Shown here piece by piece: positions 1 to 10,429 of a stretch of DNA of 64,000 nt (the stretch's first letter is position 1; every line of letters starts with the position of its first letter). Below the pieces are notes generated by a model. It searched no databases. It saw only the letters and a list, made by a program, of their open reading frames with translations, and was not told where the DNA came from. The DNA is from an uncultured Bacteroidales bacterium (lineage in GTDB: Bacteria; Bacteroidota; Bacteroidia; Bacteroidales; UBA11471). The translations under genes were made by a program, and so were the position numbers. The DNA lies in the NCBI GenBank assembly GCA_947625885.1, contig CANQQA010000009.1, forward strand, positions 1 through 64,000. Direction: 5' to 3'.

Positions 1-171
1 AAACTCAACTTTAACTCCCCAAAAGAGTGTTTCTTCAATCTTTTTTTGTAATGTTGCACTTGCCGGTTGACTCTACCTTTCCGTAAAAATGCTTCCGTAT
101 CCGTTAAAAATTTCTTTTTTGCTTTTATTATTGGCAACGATTATCTACCTTTGCAAAATTATTTCGGCTAT

Positions 172-984
172 ATGGTAAAGAAGGCGATTTGTTACGGATT
201 GATTGTTTTGTTCTGCTGCTCGTGCAGCGAATATTACAAGGTACAGAAGAGCAACGATCCCGACGTAAAATTCCAATATGCGAAGATGTGCTTCGAGAAA
301 GGAAAATACAGCCGCGCCTATTCGCTGCTCGAAGACATCGTAACCTACTACAAGGGCACCGACAAAGCCGAAGAAACGCTTTACCTGTTAGCCCGCAGCC
401 ACTTCATGGCAAAAAACTACGACACGGCGGGCGAATACTTCGCCACCTATTACCGCAGCTATCCCAAAGGGCAATATACCGAAATGGCGCACTACTATTC
501 GGGATTGAGTTTCTACCGCGAAGCTCCCGACCCGCGCCTCGACCAAACCGATACGTATAAAGGTATCGACGAACTGCAAGCCTATCTCGACTACTATCCG
601 CAAGGTGAAAAGACGGACGAAGTGCGAGACATGATTTTCGAGATGCAGGAAAAACTCGCCCAAAAAGAACTTGAAAATGCGACACTCTACTACAACATCG
701 GCAACTATTTGGGTCGCAACTATTTCGAGTCGGCAGTCATCACCGCGCAAAATGCGCTGAAAACGTTTCCCTACACCGAAAAGAAAGAGGACTTTCTCAT
801 GCTGATTTTGCGGGCGCGATACAAGGAAGCCAAAGAGAGTATTCACGAAAGAAAAGGCGAACGCTATCGCAATGCCGTCGATGAATACTACGCATACATC
901 AACGAATATCCCGACGGCAAATACCGCAAAGAAGCCGACGGAATATTCAAAGACGCCAGCAAACAAATCAAAGACGAAGAATAA
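172..984 (+). CDS. bamD: Outer membrane protein assembly factor BamD-like lipoprotein (TPR repeats)
   Basis: ORF 67..984, internal ATG at 172 gives a lipoprotein signal (MVKKAICYGLIVLFCCSCS) and YfiO/BamD-like TPR sequence; TACCTTTG promoter box at 146-153 supports the start at 172. Confidence 0.85.
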   Translation: MVKKAICYGLIVLFCCSCSEYYKVQKSNDPDVKFQYAKMCFEKGKYSRAYSLLEDIVTYYKGTDKAEETLYLLARSHFMAKNYDTAGEYFATYYRSYPKGQYTEMAHYYSGLSFYREAPDPRLDQTDTYKGIDELQAYLDYYPQGEKTDEVRDMIFEMQEKLAQKELENATLYYNIGNYLGRNYFESAVITAQNALKTFPYTEKKEDFLMLILRARYKEAKESIHERKGERYRNAVDEYYAYINEYPDGKYRKEADGIFKDASKQIKDEE

Positions 985-1006
985 TAAAAAACTAAATAGA
1001 GACAAA

Positions 1007-1339
1007 ATGGACTACAAAAAAACCAATGCGCCGACAAATACGGTAACCCGTGACGTCATAGCTTTATCGAGCGATACCGGAAATGTGTACGAAACGATAC
1101 GCATCATCGGCAAACGCGCCAACCAGATAAGCGTGGAAATGAAAAACGACCTCGAAAAGAAACTGCAAGAATTTGCCTCTTACAACGACAATCTCGAAGA
1201 GGTGTTCGAGAATCGCGAACAGATAGAAATTTCCCGCTACTACGAGAAGCTGCCGAAACCGACGCTTATCGCTACGCAGGAATATGCCGAACACAAGGTT
1301 TATTATAAAAATCCGACAAAAGAAAAAGAGGAATTGTAA
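1007..1339 (+). CDS. rpoZ: DNA-directed RNA polymerase omega subunit-like protein (Bacteroidetes type)
   Basis: Start MDYKKTNAPTNTVTRDVIALSSDTGNVYETIRIIGKRANQIS; position directly after bamD. Confidence 0.75.
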   Translation: MDYKKTNAPTNTVTRDVIALSSDTGNVYETIRIIGKRANQISVEMKNDLEKKLQEFASYNDNLEEVFENREQIEISRYYEKLPKPTLIATQEYAEHKVYYKNPTKEKEEL

Positions 1340-1363
1340 TATCCCGATTTTCCATTCATACAG

Positions 1364-1396
1364 AGAAGCCGGCTGAAAAATTTTCAGCCGGCTTCT
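1364..1396. terminator. Bidirectional intrinsic terminator between rpoZ and the GHL10 gene
   Basis: Perfect 16-bp inverted repeat agaagccggctgaaaa-a-ttttcagccggcttct followed by gttttttcttt. Confidence 0.85.
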
Positions 1397-1428
1397 GTTT
1401 TTTCTTTACTTACTACCTGCCCGACAAA

Positions 1429-2922
1429 TCAAAGTCGGATTTTGAGGGAACGGGGTTCGCTTTCGTTGTGCATACGGTCTACGGCAGTTACGACATAGAC
1501 GCGGCGTTCCGCACCTTTTTTATAGTCGAGCCGGTAGCGCGGTTCGCGCACGATACCCACCAATGCGGCGGGATTTTCAATATCGACAGGCTCTTTTTCA
1601 TCGAAACAATAGACGCAATAATAGGCGGCTTTCTGCATGGCATCGCGGGTATCGTCGGCTTTCCATTCCAAATAGAATCCGTCGGGCATCCACCGTGTAT
1701 GCAGTTTGGATACTTTCTCGGGAGCCGCATCGTCGATAGCCGTGTAGGCAGGTATCAATACGGGTGTAGAAAAGAAATCCTCTCTTATCAGCGACTGTAT
1801 TCGGTCGTAATATTCCAAAAATTTATATCCCGACCAAAAACAGTTTCCCGATACGGAATCGAGATGCCGCGCCAAGAGCAGTTTGTAATTGAGCTGCGGC
1901 GAGGACACCCCTCCAATGGTGCAATCGACCGAACGCACGACATCTTGTCCGATATAGAGGTGGCAGGAGCTGCCGGCAAGGGCGTCGTTCCACCAATAAA
2001 TCAATTTTTCATAGCAGGCGGCACGGTGCCCGACCTCCCAATAGAGCTGCGGCACGAGGTAATCTATCCAACCGTTGCGCGCCCACAGGAGTACGTCGGC
2101 ATAGAGGTCGTCGTAATTTTGCAATCCGCGCGTATCGCTGCCTCCATCCCACGAAGATTTGTTACGATAGATACCGAAAGGACTGATGCCGAAACGCACC
2201 CATGGCTTCCGTTTCTTTATGAGGGCGCTTACTTTTTCTATCAACATATCGACGTTGTGGCGCCGCCAGTCGCCGCGCGGCATTCCGTTGCCGTAACGTT
2301 CGTAACTCGCATCGTCGGGAAAAGGTTTTCTGGCTATCGGATAGGGATAGAAATAGTCGTCCATGTGTATGGCATCGAGGTCGTAGCGGGTTACGAGGTC
2401 GTCGATGACCCGTGCTATAAATTCGCGCGACTCGGGCAGAGCCGGGTCGAAAAAGAGTTGATCGCCATAGGCAATGAACCATTCGGGGTGTCTGTTGTAA
2501 ATGTGCGACGGAGCCAGCTCGTCTTTGATGTCCATCTTCACCCGATAGGGATTCACCCACGCATGAAATTCGATGTTGCGTTCGTGGCAGCGGTCGATAA
2601 GATATGCCAAAGGGTCCCACAAGGGTTCCGGCGCACGCCCCTGCTCGCCGGTAAGATAGCGGCTCCACGGCTCTATTTCAGACGGGTAGAAGGCATCGGC
2701 TTCGGGGCGCACCTGAAAAATGAGGGCATTGATGCCCGCCTGCTGCAAACTGCCGACCAACGAATCGAAATAACAGCGCATCGCTGCCGGCTCCATGTCG
2801 GCATACTGCGACTGTTTGACGGTATGTATCCACGCTCCGCGAAATTCCCGTTTGGGCGGTTCCTGCGACGATAGCAACAGAAACGGCAGCAAAAAAAACA
2901 AAAGCAACGAAAAACGTTTCAT
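1429..2922 (-). CDS. Exported GHL10/DUF187 family glycoside hydrolase-like protein
   Basis: Signal peptide; EFRGAWIHTVKQSQYAD..., AGINALIFQVRPEADAFYPSEIEPWSRYLTG motifs typical of DUF187. Confidence 0.85.
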   Translation of the reverse strand: MKRFSLLLFFLLPFLLLSSQEPPKREFRGAWIHTVKQSQYADMEPAAMRCYFDSLVGSLQQAGINALIFQVRPEADAFYPSEIEPWSRYLTGEQGRAPEPLWDPLAYLIDRCHERNIEFHAWVNPYRVKMDIKDELAPSHIYNRHPEWFIAYGDQLFFDPALPESREFIARVIDDLVTRYDLDAIHMDDYFYPYPIARKPFPDDASYERYGNGMPRGDWRRHNVDMLIEKVSALIKKRKPWVRFGISPFGIYRNKSSWDGGSDTRGLQNYDDLYADVLLWARNGWIDYLVPQLYWEVGHRAACYEKLIYWWNDALAGSSCHLYIGQDVVRSVDCTIGGVSSPQLNYKLLLARHLDSVSGNCFWSGYKFLEYYDRIQSLIREDFFSTPVLIPAYTAIDDAAPEKVSKLHTRWMPDGFYLEWKADDTRDAMQKAAYYCVYCFDEKEPVDIENPAALVGIVREPRYRLDYKKGAERRVYVVTAVDRMHNESEPRSLKIRL

Positions 2923-2989
2923 ATCTCGGATTTACTAAAAGAGCATTTTTACAGGACAGCTATCGGGCGTTTCGCCCGATAACCGCAAA

Positions 2990-4393
2990 TCATTCGTAAC
3001 TCGTGCCGTCGAAACAGTGGGTACAGATGCACTCTTTCGGCAGCCCGATAGCTTTTACAAGCGTTTCGAGCGAGTTGAATTTCAGCGTGGTGATGTTCAA
3101 CTGCCGACGTATTTCTTCGACCATGCGCTTGTATTCGGGTGAATCGGTCTTGGTGTAGGTTTCGAGATTTTTGTCGTGTTCGCCCTCAAACTGCTGTATG
3201 ATGCGTCGGGTTATCAACTCCAATTCCGACTTGGAGGCAGTGAAATTGACGAAACGGCAGGGATAGACCAGCGGCGGACAGCTGATGCGCATATGCACCT
3301 CTTTGGCGCCGTAGCGGAAGAGGTCTTTCACGTTGTCGCGCAACTGCGTGCCGCGCACAATGGAGTCGTCGCAAAAGACGACTTTTTTATCCTTGATGAG
3401 TTCGGGGTTGGGAATCAGTTTCATTTTAGCTACCAGCTCGCGCAGCTCCTGCGTGGGCGGAGTGAAACTGCGGGGCCACGTGGGCGTGTATTTCACGATA
3501 CCGCGCTTGTAGGGTATGCGTTTGCCTACGGAATAGCCCAGCGCCATACCGATACCGGAATCGGGAATGGCGGAAACGAAATCGGCTTCGATGTCGTCTT
3601 TTTTACCCATGGCGCAACCGCACTCGAAACGCACGTGATCGACATTCGTTCCTTCGTACTCGCATACGGGGTAACCGTAATATACCCAAAGAAACGAACA
3701 TATCTGCATCTTCTTGTTCGGCTTGCGGAGTTGGGTAAAACCGTCGGCGGTAACCAGCACCACTTCGCCCGGACCGATGTTGTATTCGGTTTCGTATCCC
3801 AGATTGTGGAAACTGCACGACTCCGACGAAACGGCGTAGCACTCCTCTCCTTTTCCGATGAGTATCGGCGTGCGCCCGTACTTGTCGCGGGCGGCGATGA
3901 TGCCCTGCTCGGTAAGCAGAAGCATGGAACAGGAACCTTTGAGCTTCCGCTGCACATTTTCTATGCCATCGACATAATCTTTTCCTTCCGAAATAAGCGT
4001 GGCTATCAATTCGGTCTGGTTGGTGATGCCGTTGCTGTGTTCGCAAAAGTGGTGTCCGGCGTCGAGCAGCTCTTTTTCCAACTCGGGAAGGTTATTGACT
4101 TTCGCCACCGTTACGATGGCGAATTTTCCCAAATGGCAGCTGAATATGATAGGCTGCGCATCGGTGTCGCTGATGATGCCGATGCCGGAGTTTCCCCTGA
4201 ACGTGTGCAGGTCGTCCTCGAACTTCGTACGGAAATAGGAGCTTTCGATGTTATGTATCGAACGGGTGAAATAGCCGTTGTCGAACGTTACCATACCGCC
4301 GCGCTTCGTGCCGAGATGCGAATTGTAATCGACGCCGTAGAAAAGGTCGGCGACACAAGATGTTTTTTTAATGCTTCCGAAAAAACCGCCCAT
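2990..4393 (-). CDS. purF: Amidophosphoribosyltransferase-like protein (PurF paralogue without an N-terminal Cys)
   Basis: PRTase motif VVFCDDSIVRGTQLRDNV; Ntn-like N-terminus MGGFFGSIKKTSC. Confidence 0.8.
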   Translation of the reverse strand: MGGFFGSIKKTSCVADLFYGVDYNSHLGTKRGGMVTFDNGYFTRSIHNIESSYFRTKFEDDLHTFRGNSGIGIISDTDAQPIIFSCHLGKFAIVTVAKVNNLPELEKELLDAGHHFCEHSNGITNQTELIATLISEGKDYVDGIENVQRKLKGSCSMLLLTEQGIIAARDKYGRTPILIGKGEECYAVSSESCSFHNLGYETEYNIGPGEVVLVTADGFTQLRKPNKKMQICSFLWVYYGYPVCEYEGTNVDHVRFECGCAMGKKDDIEADFVSAIPDSGIGMALGYSVGKRIPYKRGIVKYTPTWPRSFTPPTQELRELVAKMKLIPNPELIKDKKVVFCDDSIVRGTQLRDNVKDLFRYGAKEVHMRISCPPLVYPCRFVNFTASKSELELITRRIIQQFEGEHDKNLETYTKTDSPEYKRMVEEIRRQLNITTLKFNSLETLVKAIGLPKECICTHCFDGTSYE

Positions 4394-4412
4394 AGTACTA
4401 TTAGGTGATGAA

Positions 4413-7400
4413 TTAACGTTTCAGATTTTCCACCCACTTGCGCGCATTGACAAAGGCTTCAATCCACGGAGCCACTTCGTCGGCAGCCTTGCGGTCGGCG
4501 GGATAATAAGCCCACTGCCACGGGAAAATAGCCCGTTCGAGGTGGGGCATCATCGCCAAATGGCGACCGTCGGCAGAGGCGATGCCCGCTACGGCGTAAG
4601 GCGAACCGTTGGGGTTGGCGGGATAAGCGTCGTAGCTGTACTGCGCCACCACATTGTAACGGCTTATCTCGTAGGGGAAACTGAATTTTCCCTCGCCGTG
4701 CGCCACCCATATTCCCAATTTCGAGCCGGAGAGCGAACCGAACATCACCGAATTGTTTTTCGGTATGGTAAGCCCTACGAATTCGGACTCGAACTTGTGC
4801 GAATCGTTGTGGAGCATACGCGGCTTCTCGGCATGCTCGGGTGTGAGCAAGCCCAATTCCACCATCAACTGGCAGCCGTTGCAGATGCCGAGACTGAGGG
4901 TGTCGGGGCGGGCGTAGAAGCGGGCGAGGGTTTTCTTCGCCTGTTCGTTCCAGAGGAATCCGCCCGCCCAGCCTTTGGCAGAGCCGAGCACGTCGGAGTT
5001 GGAGAATCCGCCGCAATAGACAATCATGTTCACCTCATCGAGGGTTTCGCGACCGCTGATAAGGTCGGTCATGTGGACGTCTTTCACATCGAATCCCGCC
5101 AAGTAGAGGGAGTATGCCATTTCACGGTCGCCGTTCACGCCTTTTTCGCGAATGATAGCGGCTTTCACGCCCGACGGTTTGCGTCGCTCCGGCGATATGC
5201 CGTACTGCGCCGCCGTTCCCGTAAATCCTTTCGGGAAAGCGAAATGCAGAGGCTGCTGCTTGTAGTTGAGGAAACGGGCTTTTGCCTGCGCTTCGCCGCT
5301 CTGTTTGCGGTCGAGCAGGTAGGACGAGGAATACCAGACATCGCGCAGATGGTCGATGCCGAACTGGTATTGCGCACCACCTTTGCTTACCAGCAAATGA
5401 CGTTCGCTGCACGGACGGGCAATGGCGGCATATCCTACACCGGCTTCGTCGAGAATCCGCTCGACGGCTTTGCGGTCTTTGACCTGAATCAATACGCACG
5501 GATTTTCGCTGAACAGTATTTTGATGAGGTCGGGTTCCGCTATCTTGTCGAAATCGACTTCGAGACCGCCTTCGACGTTGCCGAAATTCATTTCGAGCAA
5601 TGCCGTAATCATACCGCCTGCCGAAATATCGTGTCCCGCCAAAATGAGGTCGCGGGCTATCATTTCCTGTACGGCGCCGAAAGCGGCGGCAAAATATTCG
5701 CTGTCGCGCACGGTGGGCGCCACGCGACCTATCTTGTTGAGCGACTGGGCAAATGCCGAGCCGCCGAGTGCCAGCGCATCGAACGAGAAGTCGATGTAGT
5801 AAAGCGTCGTGCGGCTATCACGCACCAGCACGGGCGATACGACTTTCTTGACATCGCTTACCTCCGCTCCTGCCGAGATGATGACGGTGCCGGGCGAATA
5901 GACTTTTTCTTCGCCGTATTTCTGCGTCATCGAAAGGCTGTCTTTTCCGGTGGGAATGTTGATGCCCAACTCGCGGGCGAAACGGCTGCACGCCTCGACG
6001 GCTTTATAGAGGCGGGCATCCTCGCCCGGATTTTTGCAGGGCCACATCCAGTTGGCGCTCAGCGAAACGCTGTCGAGCCCTTCGGCAAGGGGCGCCCATA
6101 CAATGTTGGTCAAGGCTTCCGCCACAGCGAGCACGGAGCCGGCAGCGGGGTCGATCATCGCAGCTTGCGGGGCGTGCCCGATAGAGGTGGCGATGCCGGC
6201 TTTTCCGCGATAGTCGAGCGCCACGACGCCGCAGTCGCTCAACGGCAGCTGTATTTCACCCTGACACTGCTGGCGGGCAACCTTACCGGTTACCGAACGG
6301 TCGACCTTGTTGGTAAGCCAGTCTTTGCAGGCAACGGCTTCGAGCTGCAACACCCGTTCCACGTATTCGTGTATTTCGGCGGGATTATAAGTTACTTCCT
6401 GATAGGTTTCTTCTATCGTCTTGTCGTGCATGACGGTGCGGGGAGCTTTTCCGAACATATCGTCCATCGCCAAGTCGATGGGCTTCACGCCGTCTTTCTG
6501 CTCGAAGACGAAACGGTGGTCGTCGGTCGTTTCGCCGACGACGTACATGGGAGCGCGCTCGCGGTCGGCGATGCGGCGCACATAGTCGATGTCTTTTTCG
6601 GCGATGAGCATACCCATGCGCTCCTGACTTTCGTTCCCGACGATTTCTTTCGCCGAAAGTGTAGGGTCGCCTACGGGCAACTGCGCCATATCTATTTTAC
6701 CGCCGGTGGCTTCGACGAGTTCCGAAAGGGCGTTGAGGTGTCCGCCGGCACCGTGGTCGTGTATGGAGACAATGGGGTTGGCATCGCTCTCCGCCAACGC
6801 GCGGATAACGTTCGACACCCGTTTTTGCATTTCGGGGTTCGCGCGCTGCACGGCATTGAGTTCTATGGCATTGGCATATTCACCGGTCTCCACCGACGAA
6901 ACGGCGCCGCCGCCCATACCGATACGGTAATTGTCGCCGCCCATGACGACGACTTTTTCACCCGGAGCCGGCTCGCCTTTGAGGGCATCGCGCACGGTGC
7001 CGAAGCCCACGCCGCCTGCCAGCATGATGACTTTGTCGTAAGCGAATTTCTTGTAATTCTCGGCGTGTTCGAACGTGAGCAGCGAACCGCAAATCATCGG
7101 CTGCCCGAATTTGTTTCCGAAGTCGGAAGCGCCGTTAGAGGCTTTTATCAAAATCTGTTCGGGCGTCTGATAGAGCCATTTGCGGGGAGGCATGGCGTTT
7201 TCTTCCCACTCGCGCCCCTCTTCGCCGCGGGGGTACGAGGTCATATATACAGCCGTGCCGGCAATGGGCAGACTGGCTTTGCCGCCGCCCAGACGGTCGC
7301 GTATCTCGCCGCCCGTACCGGTCGCCGCGCCGTTGAACGGCTCGACGGTCGTGGGGAAATTGTGCGTCTCGGCTTTGAGCGAAATCACCGTGTCGATGTC

Positions 7401-8108
7401 TTTCACTTCAAAGAAGTCGGGGCGGTCTTGCGAGGCGGGAGCGAACTGCTCTACCACCGGACCTTTGTTGAAAGCTACATTATCTTTATATGCCGATACC
7501 AGACGGTTCGGATTTTCTTCGGAAGTTTTTTTGATGAGTTTGAACAGGGAGCTTTCTTTTTCTTCGCCGTCGATGACGAACACGCCGTTGAAAATCTTGT
7601 GGCGGCAATGTTCGGAATTTACCTGCGAGAAACCGAATACTTCGCTGTCGGTGAGTTTGCGACCGAGTTTGCGGCTCAGGTCGTTGAGGTAGTTCACTTC
7701 TTCGTCGCTCAACGCCAGTCCCTCCTGACGGTTGTATGCCACGATGTCGTCGATATAGACAATGGGATCGGGCTGTTTGTCGATTTCAAAAATTTTCTGG
7801 TCGAGACCGTTGTAGAGGCGTTGGAGCATGGGGTCATGTTCCGCCTTGTCGCCGGCGACGGGAAAATACTCTTCGATGCGGCGTATATCGGTAAAACCCA
7901 TGTTTTGCGTGATTTCCACCGCATTGGTGCTCCACGGAGTAATCATTTCGCGGCGCGGACCGACAAACCGACCGTCGAGGGCGGTGTCGGCAAGCAGCTC
8001 GGCTCCGCCGAAAAGCCAATTCAACTTTTCGGTTTCTGCGACAGAAAACCTACGGGAAGCATCAACGGCAATAATGTGTTGTTCAGGAGTTTTGAAAAAG
8101 AGAACCAT
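4413..8108 (-). CDS. purL: Phosphoribosylformylglycinamidine synthase (large single-chain form)
   Basis: 1231 aa; SLKAETHNFPTTVEPFNGAATGTGGEIRD, C-terminal glutaminase LGICNGCQLMVELGL. Confidence 0.97.
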   Translation of the reverse strand: MVLFFKTPEQHIIAVDASRRFSVAETEKLNWLFGGAELLADTALDGRFVGPRREMITPWSTNAVEITQNMGFTDIRRIEEYFPVAGDKAEHDPMLQRLYNGLDQKIFEIDKQPDPIVYIDDIVAYNRQEGLALSDEEVNYLNDLSRKLGRKLTDSEVFGFSQVNSEHCRHKIFNGVFVIDGEEKESSLFKLIKKTSEENPNRLVSAYKDNVAFNKGPVVEQFAPASQDRPDFFEVKDIDTVISLKAETHNFPTTVEPFNGAATGTGGEIRDRLGGGKASLPIAGTAVYMTSYPRGEEGREWEENAMPPRKWLYQTPEQILIKASNGASDFGNKFGQPMICGSLLTFEHAENYKKFAYDKVIMLAGGVGFGTVRDALKGEPAPGEKVVVMGGDNYRIGMGGGAVSSVETGEYANAIELNAVQRANPEMQKRVSNVIRALAESDANPIVSIHDHGAGGHLNALSELVEATGGKIDMAQLPVGDPTLSAKEIVGNESQERMGMLIAEKDIDYVRRIADRERAPMYVVGETTDDHRFVFEQKDGVKPIDLAMDDMFGKAPRTVMHDKTIEETYQEVTYNPAEIHEYVERVLQLEAVACKDWLTNKVDRSVTGKVARQQCQGEIQLPLSDCGVVALDYRGKAGIATSIGHAPQAAMIDPAAGSVLAVAEALTNIVWAPLAEGLDSVSLSANWMWPCKNPGEDARLYKAVEACSRFARELGINIPTGKDSLSMTQKYGEEKVYSPGTVIISAGAEVSDVKKVVSPVLVRDSRTTLYYIDFSFDALALGGSAFAQSLNKIGRVAPTVRDSEYFAAAFGAVQEMIARDLILAGHDISAGGMITALLEMNFGNVEGGLEVDFDKIAEPDLIKILFSENPCVLIQVKDRKAVERILDEAGVGYAAIARPCSERHLLVSKGGAQYQFGIDHLRDVWYSSSYLLDRKQSGEAQAKARFLNYKQQPLHFAFPKGFTGTAAQYGISPERRKPSGVKAAIIREKGVNGDREMAYSLYLAGFDVKDVHMTDLISGRETLDEVNMIVYCGGFSNSDVLGSAKGWAGGFLWNEQAKKTLARFYARPDTLSLGICNGCQLMVELGLLTPEHAEKPRMLHNDSHKFESEFVGLTIPKNNSVMFGSLSGSKLGIWVAHGEGKFSFPYEISRYNVVAQYSYDAYPANPNGSPYAVAGIASADGRHLAMMPHLERAIFPWQWAYYPADRKAADEVAPWIEAFVNARKWVENLKR

Positions 8109-8202
8109 TTGTTGTTATTATTTTGCAACGTTACAAAAAAGTTTCATTCCGCAAAGATAGTGAAAAGCGTCGGCATTCCGATAAAATAAAAAGAAAACTA
8201 TT

Positions 8203-8232
8203 TTGGAAAATTGAACAATTCCCTTACATTTG
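8203..8232 (+). promoter_or_regulatory. Bacteroidetes-type promoter for the LysE-family gene
   Basis: TTG (8203-8205), 19-nt spacer, TACATTTG (8225-8232). Confidence 0.6.
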
Positions 8233-8281
8233 CTCCCGAAAAAAAGAAAATTCGTTTCAATAAAAACTTCCATATATTGAT

Positions 8282-8935
8282 ATGAGCGTTTTGAGCTTGT
8301 TCATATATGTTATTATCAAAGGTTTTGTAATAGGACTCCTTGTATCAGCCCCTATGGGACCTATCGGGGTGTTGTGTATTCAGCGCACGCTCAACAAAGG
8401 TCGGCGGTCGGGAATTGCGACGGGGTTGGGAGCAGCGCTTTCGGATTTGTTCTATGCCATACTGACAGGTTTCGGAATGTCGATGATCATCGACTTCATC
8501 GAAACGAATGAGGCTATCATTCAGATTATCGGCAGCATCGTATTGGGAATATTCGGCATCTATCTTTTTCGCCAAAATCCGGCACGTAACATTCGCCGCC
8601 GCCTCAACCAGAAAAATACCTTTGCACAGGATTTCATCACCGCATTTCTCCTGACGCTCTCCAATCCGCTGATTCTCTTTTTTTTCATCGGACTGTTCGC
8701 CCGTCTCAACTTCTTCCTGCCTGAAATGAAATGGTTGCACTACTGTACGGGCTACCTCGCCATCATTGCGGGAGCACTCGGTTGGTGGCTCACCCTCACC
8801 TACATACTCTGCAAAGTTCGTGAACGGTTCACCTTGCGCACCCTATGGGTTATCAATCGCATTATCGGCGCCGTCATCATCATCATGTCGCTGGTAGGAT
8901 TGTGCACAGGAATCATCGAATACTTCACCCCATAA
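8282..8935 (+). CDS. LysE-family translocator/exporter
   Basis: Six-TM-like protein with GLLVSAPMGPIGVLCIQRTLNKGRRSGIATGLGAALSD. Confidence 0.85.
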   Translation: MSVLSLFIYVIIKGFVIGLLVSAPMGPIGVLCIQRTLNKGRRSGIATGLGAALSDLFYAILTGFGMSMIIDFIETNEAIIQIIGSIVLGIFGIYLFRQNPARNIRRRLNQKNTFAQDFITAFLLTLSNPLILFFFIGLFARLNFFLPEMKWLHYCTGYLAIIAGALGWWLTLTYILCKVRERFTLRTLWVINRIIGAVIIIMSLVGLCTGIIEYFTP

Positions 8936-9035
8936 AAATCATCGGCATAAACTTTTTTCCCACGTAATTTGTTTTTGCGATTGAATCTCGATATTAAACA
9001 TTAAACATATACAATAACTTAAAAAACGGAAAAAG

Positions 9036-9701
9036 ATGAAAAAGCTAACCCCACTTCTGTTCATTCTGCTTGCATCGGTTTCGTGTCAGAAAGACCCCGA
9101 TACATCGGAACTCAGCGCCAATTTCCTCGTATTCACCGACTACGATACGAGTGAAAACTTCAATGCTTTCAACACTTATTATCTTCCCGACAGTATTCTG
9201 ACCATCACGGGCGAGAAAAAACAATCGTTCATGAACGACACGCAAGCGTCGGAAATACTTAACACCGTCATCGCCAATATGAACGCTCGCGGCTATACGC
9301 TGAGCACCGATAAAGAGAGCGCCGATATAGGTTTGCAGCTAAGCTACATCGAAAGCACCTACTTCCTCACCGCATTTAGCGGCAGTCCCTATTGGGGCGG
9401 CGGATACTATCCGGGGTACTGGTACCCGTATTACTGGACACCGGGCTATTGGGGCTGGAACGGTTGGTACGACTGGTACTATCCCTACTCCGTATCGTAT
9501 AATTACACGACCGGTTCCTTAATAATGGAAATGATAAAGCTCAAAAAGAACGATACAAGCACTACAAGCACGAAGAAAATTCCCATCATCTGGGACGCTT
9601 ATATGTCGGGACTTCTTTATAGTTCGACCACCGTGAATGTCAATCTGGCTTGCGATGCTGTGGAGCAGGCTTTTGAACAATCGCCTTACCTGAAAAAATA
9701 A
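9036..9701 (+). CDS. DUF4136 domain lipoprotein
   Basis: Lipobox LLASVSC; DYDTSENFNAFNTYYLPD...; aromatic/Gly-rich segment typical of Bacteroidetes DUF4136 members. Confidence 0.75.
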   Translation: MKKLTPLLFILLASVSCQKDPDTSELSANFLVFTDYDTSENFNAFNTYYLPDSILTITGEKKQSFMNDTQASEILNTVIANMNARGYTLSTDKESADIGLQLSYIESTYFLTAFSGSPYWGGGYYPGYWYPYYWTPGYWGWNGWYDWYYPYSVSYNYTTGSLIMEMIKLKKNDTSTTSTKKIPIIWDAYMSGLLYSSTTVNVNLACDAVEQAFEQSPYLKK

Positions 9702-9728
9702 AGATGTATAAACGATTAAAACAATAAT

Positions 9729-10355
9729 ATGATGAAAGCTATGAATATCAATCGGATTATTGCTCTATGCGCCCTCGTGCTGCTGCCCGCAGCCGGCATG
9801 GCACAAAACGAAAAAAGAGGATTCGCCAACGTCGATTGGCAATTCAACATTCCTCTCAGCAACGGTTTTTCCGACAAAGCCAGCGGCTGGGGTATGAATA
9901 TCGAAGGCGGATACTATTTCGAGAACAATATCGGTATAGGTCTGTTCTTCGCCTACCATACCAACAACGAATACATCAGCATGCGGACATTGCAGTTGTC
10001 GGAATCGTCGAGTCTCACGACCGACCAGCAGCACTCGCTTTACCAACTGCCTTTCGGTGCAAGCATACGCTACCGCTTTATGCCCGATAAATTATTTGTC
10101 CCGTACGTGGCAATGAAAGTGGGTCCCGAATACAGCCGCGCCATTTCTTATTATAATGTGTATGACTCCTCGAAAGACAAATGGGGCTTTTTCCTCTCGC
10201 CCGAAATAGGCGCTACCATCTACCCCATGCGCAGCCGTGTGTTCGGTTTCCACATCGCTCTTTACTACGCTTATGCCACGAATCAAAACAAAGTGTTGAT
10301 TTACGACATGGACGGATTGAGCAATCTCGGTTTCAGAGTGGGTCTTGCTTTCTAA
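9729..10355 (+). CDS. Outer membrane beta-barrel protein (porin family-like)
   Basis: Signal peptide, alternating amphipathic strands, terminal aromatic (VGLAF). Confidence 0.75.
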   Translation: MMKAMNINRIIALCALVLLPAAGMAQNEKRGFANVDWQFNIPLSNGFSDKASGWGMNIEGGYYFENNIGIGLFFAYHTNNEYISMRTLQLSESSSLTTDQQHSLYQLPFGASIRYRFMPDKLFVPYVAMKVGPEYSRAISYYNVYDSSKDKWGFFLSPEIGATIYPMRSRVFGFHIALYYAYATNQNKVLIYDMDGLSNLGFRVGLAF

Positions 10356-10373
10356 AACCGAATTATATAAACG

Positions 10374-10405
10374 AAAAAGCCGGAAAAAATTTTTCCGGCT
10401 TTTTT
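10374..10405. terminator. Intrinsic terminator
   Basis: aaaaagccggaaaaaatttttccggctttttt self-complementary hairpin with T-run. Confidence 0.85.
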
Positions 10406-10429
10406 CTTATACTGCTGCTTACTCTGCTC

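Noticed and set aside
2961-2981. Hairpin tatcgggcg-ttt-cgcccgata after purF considered as a terminator
   Set aside because: No T-run directly after the stem on either strand; not strong enough to call.
4371-8189. 1272-aa + strand ORF
   Set aside because: Antisense shadow of purL (minus strand has full PurL motifs); His/Phe/Gly-rich artefact of GC codon bias.
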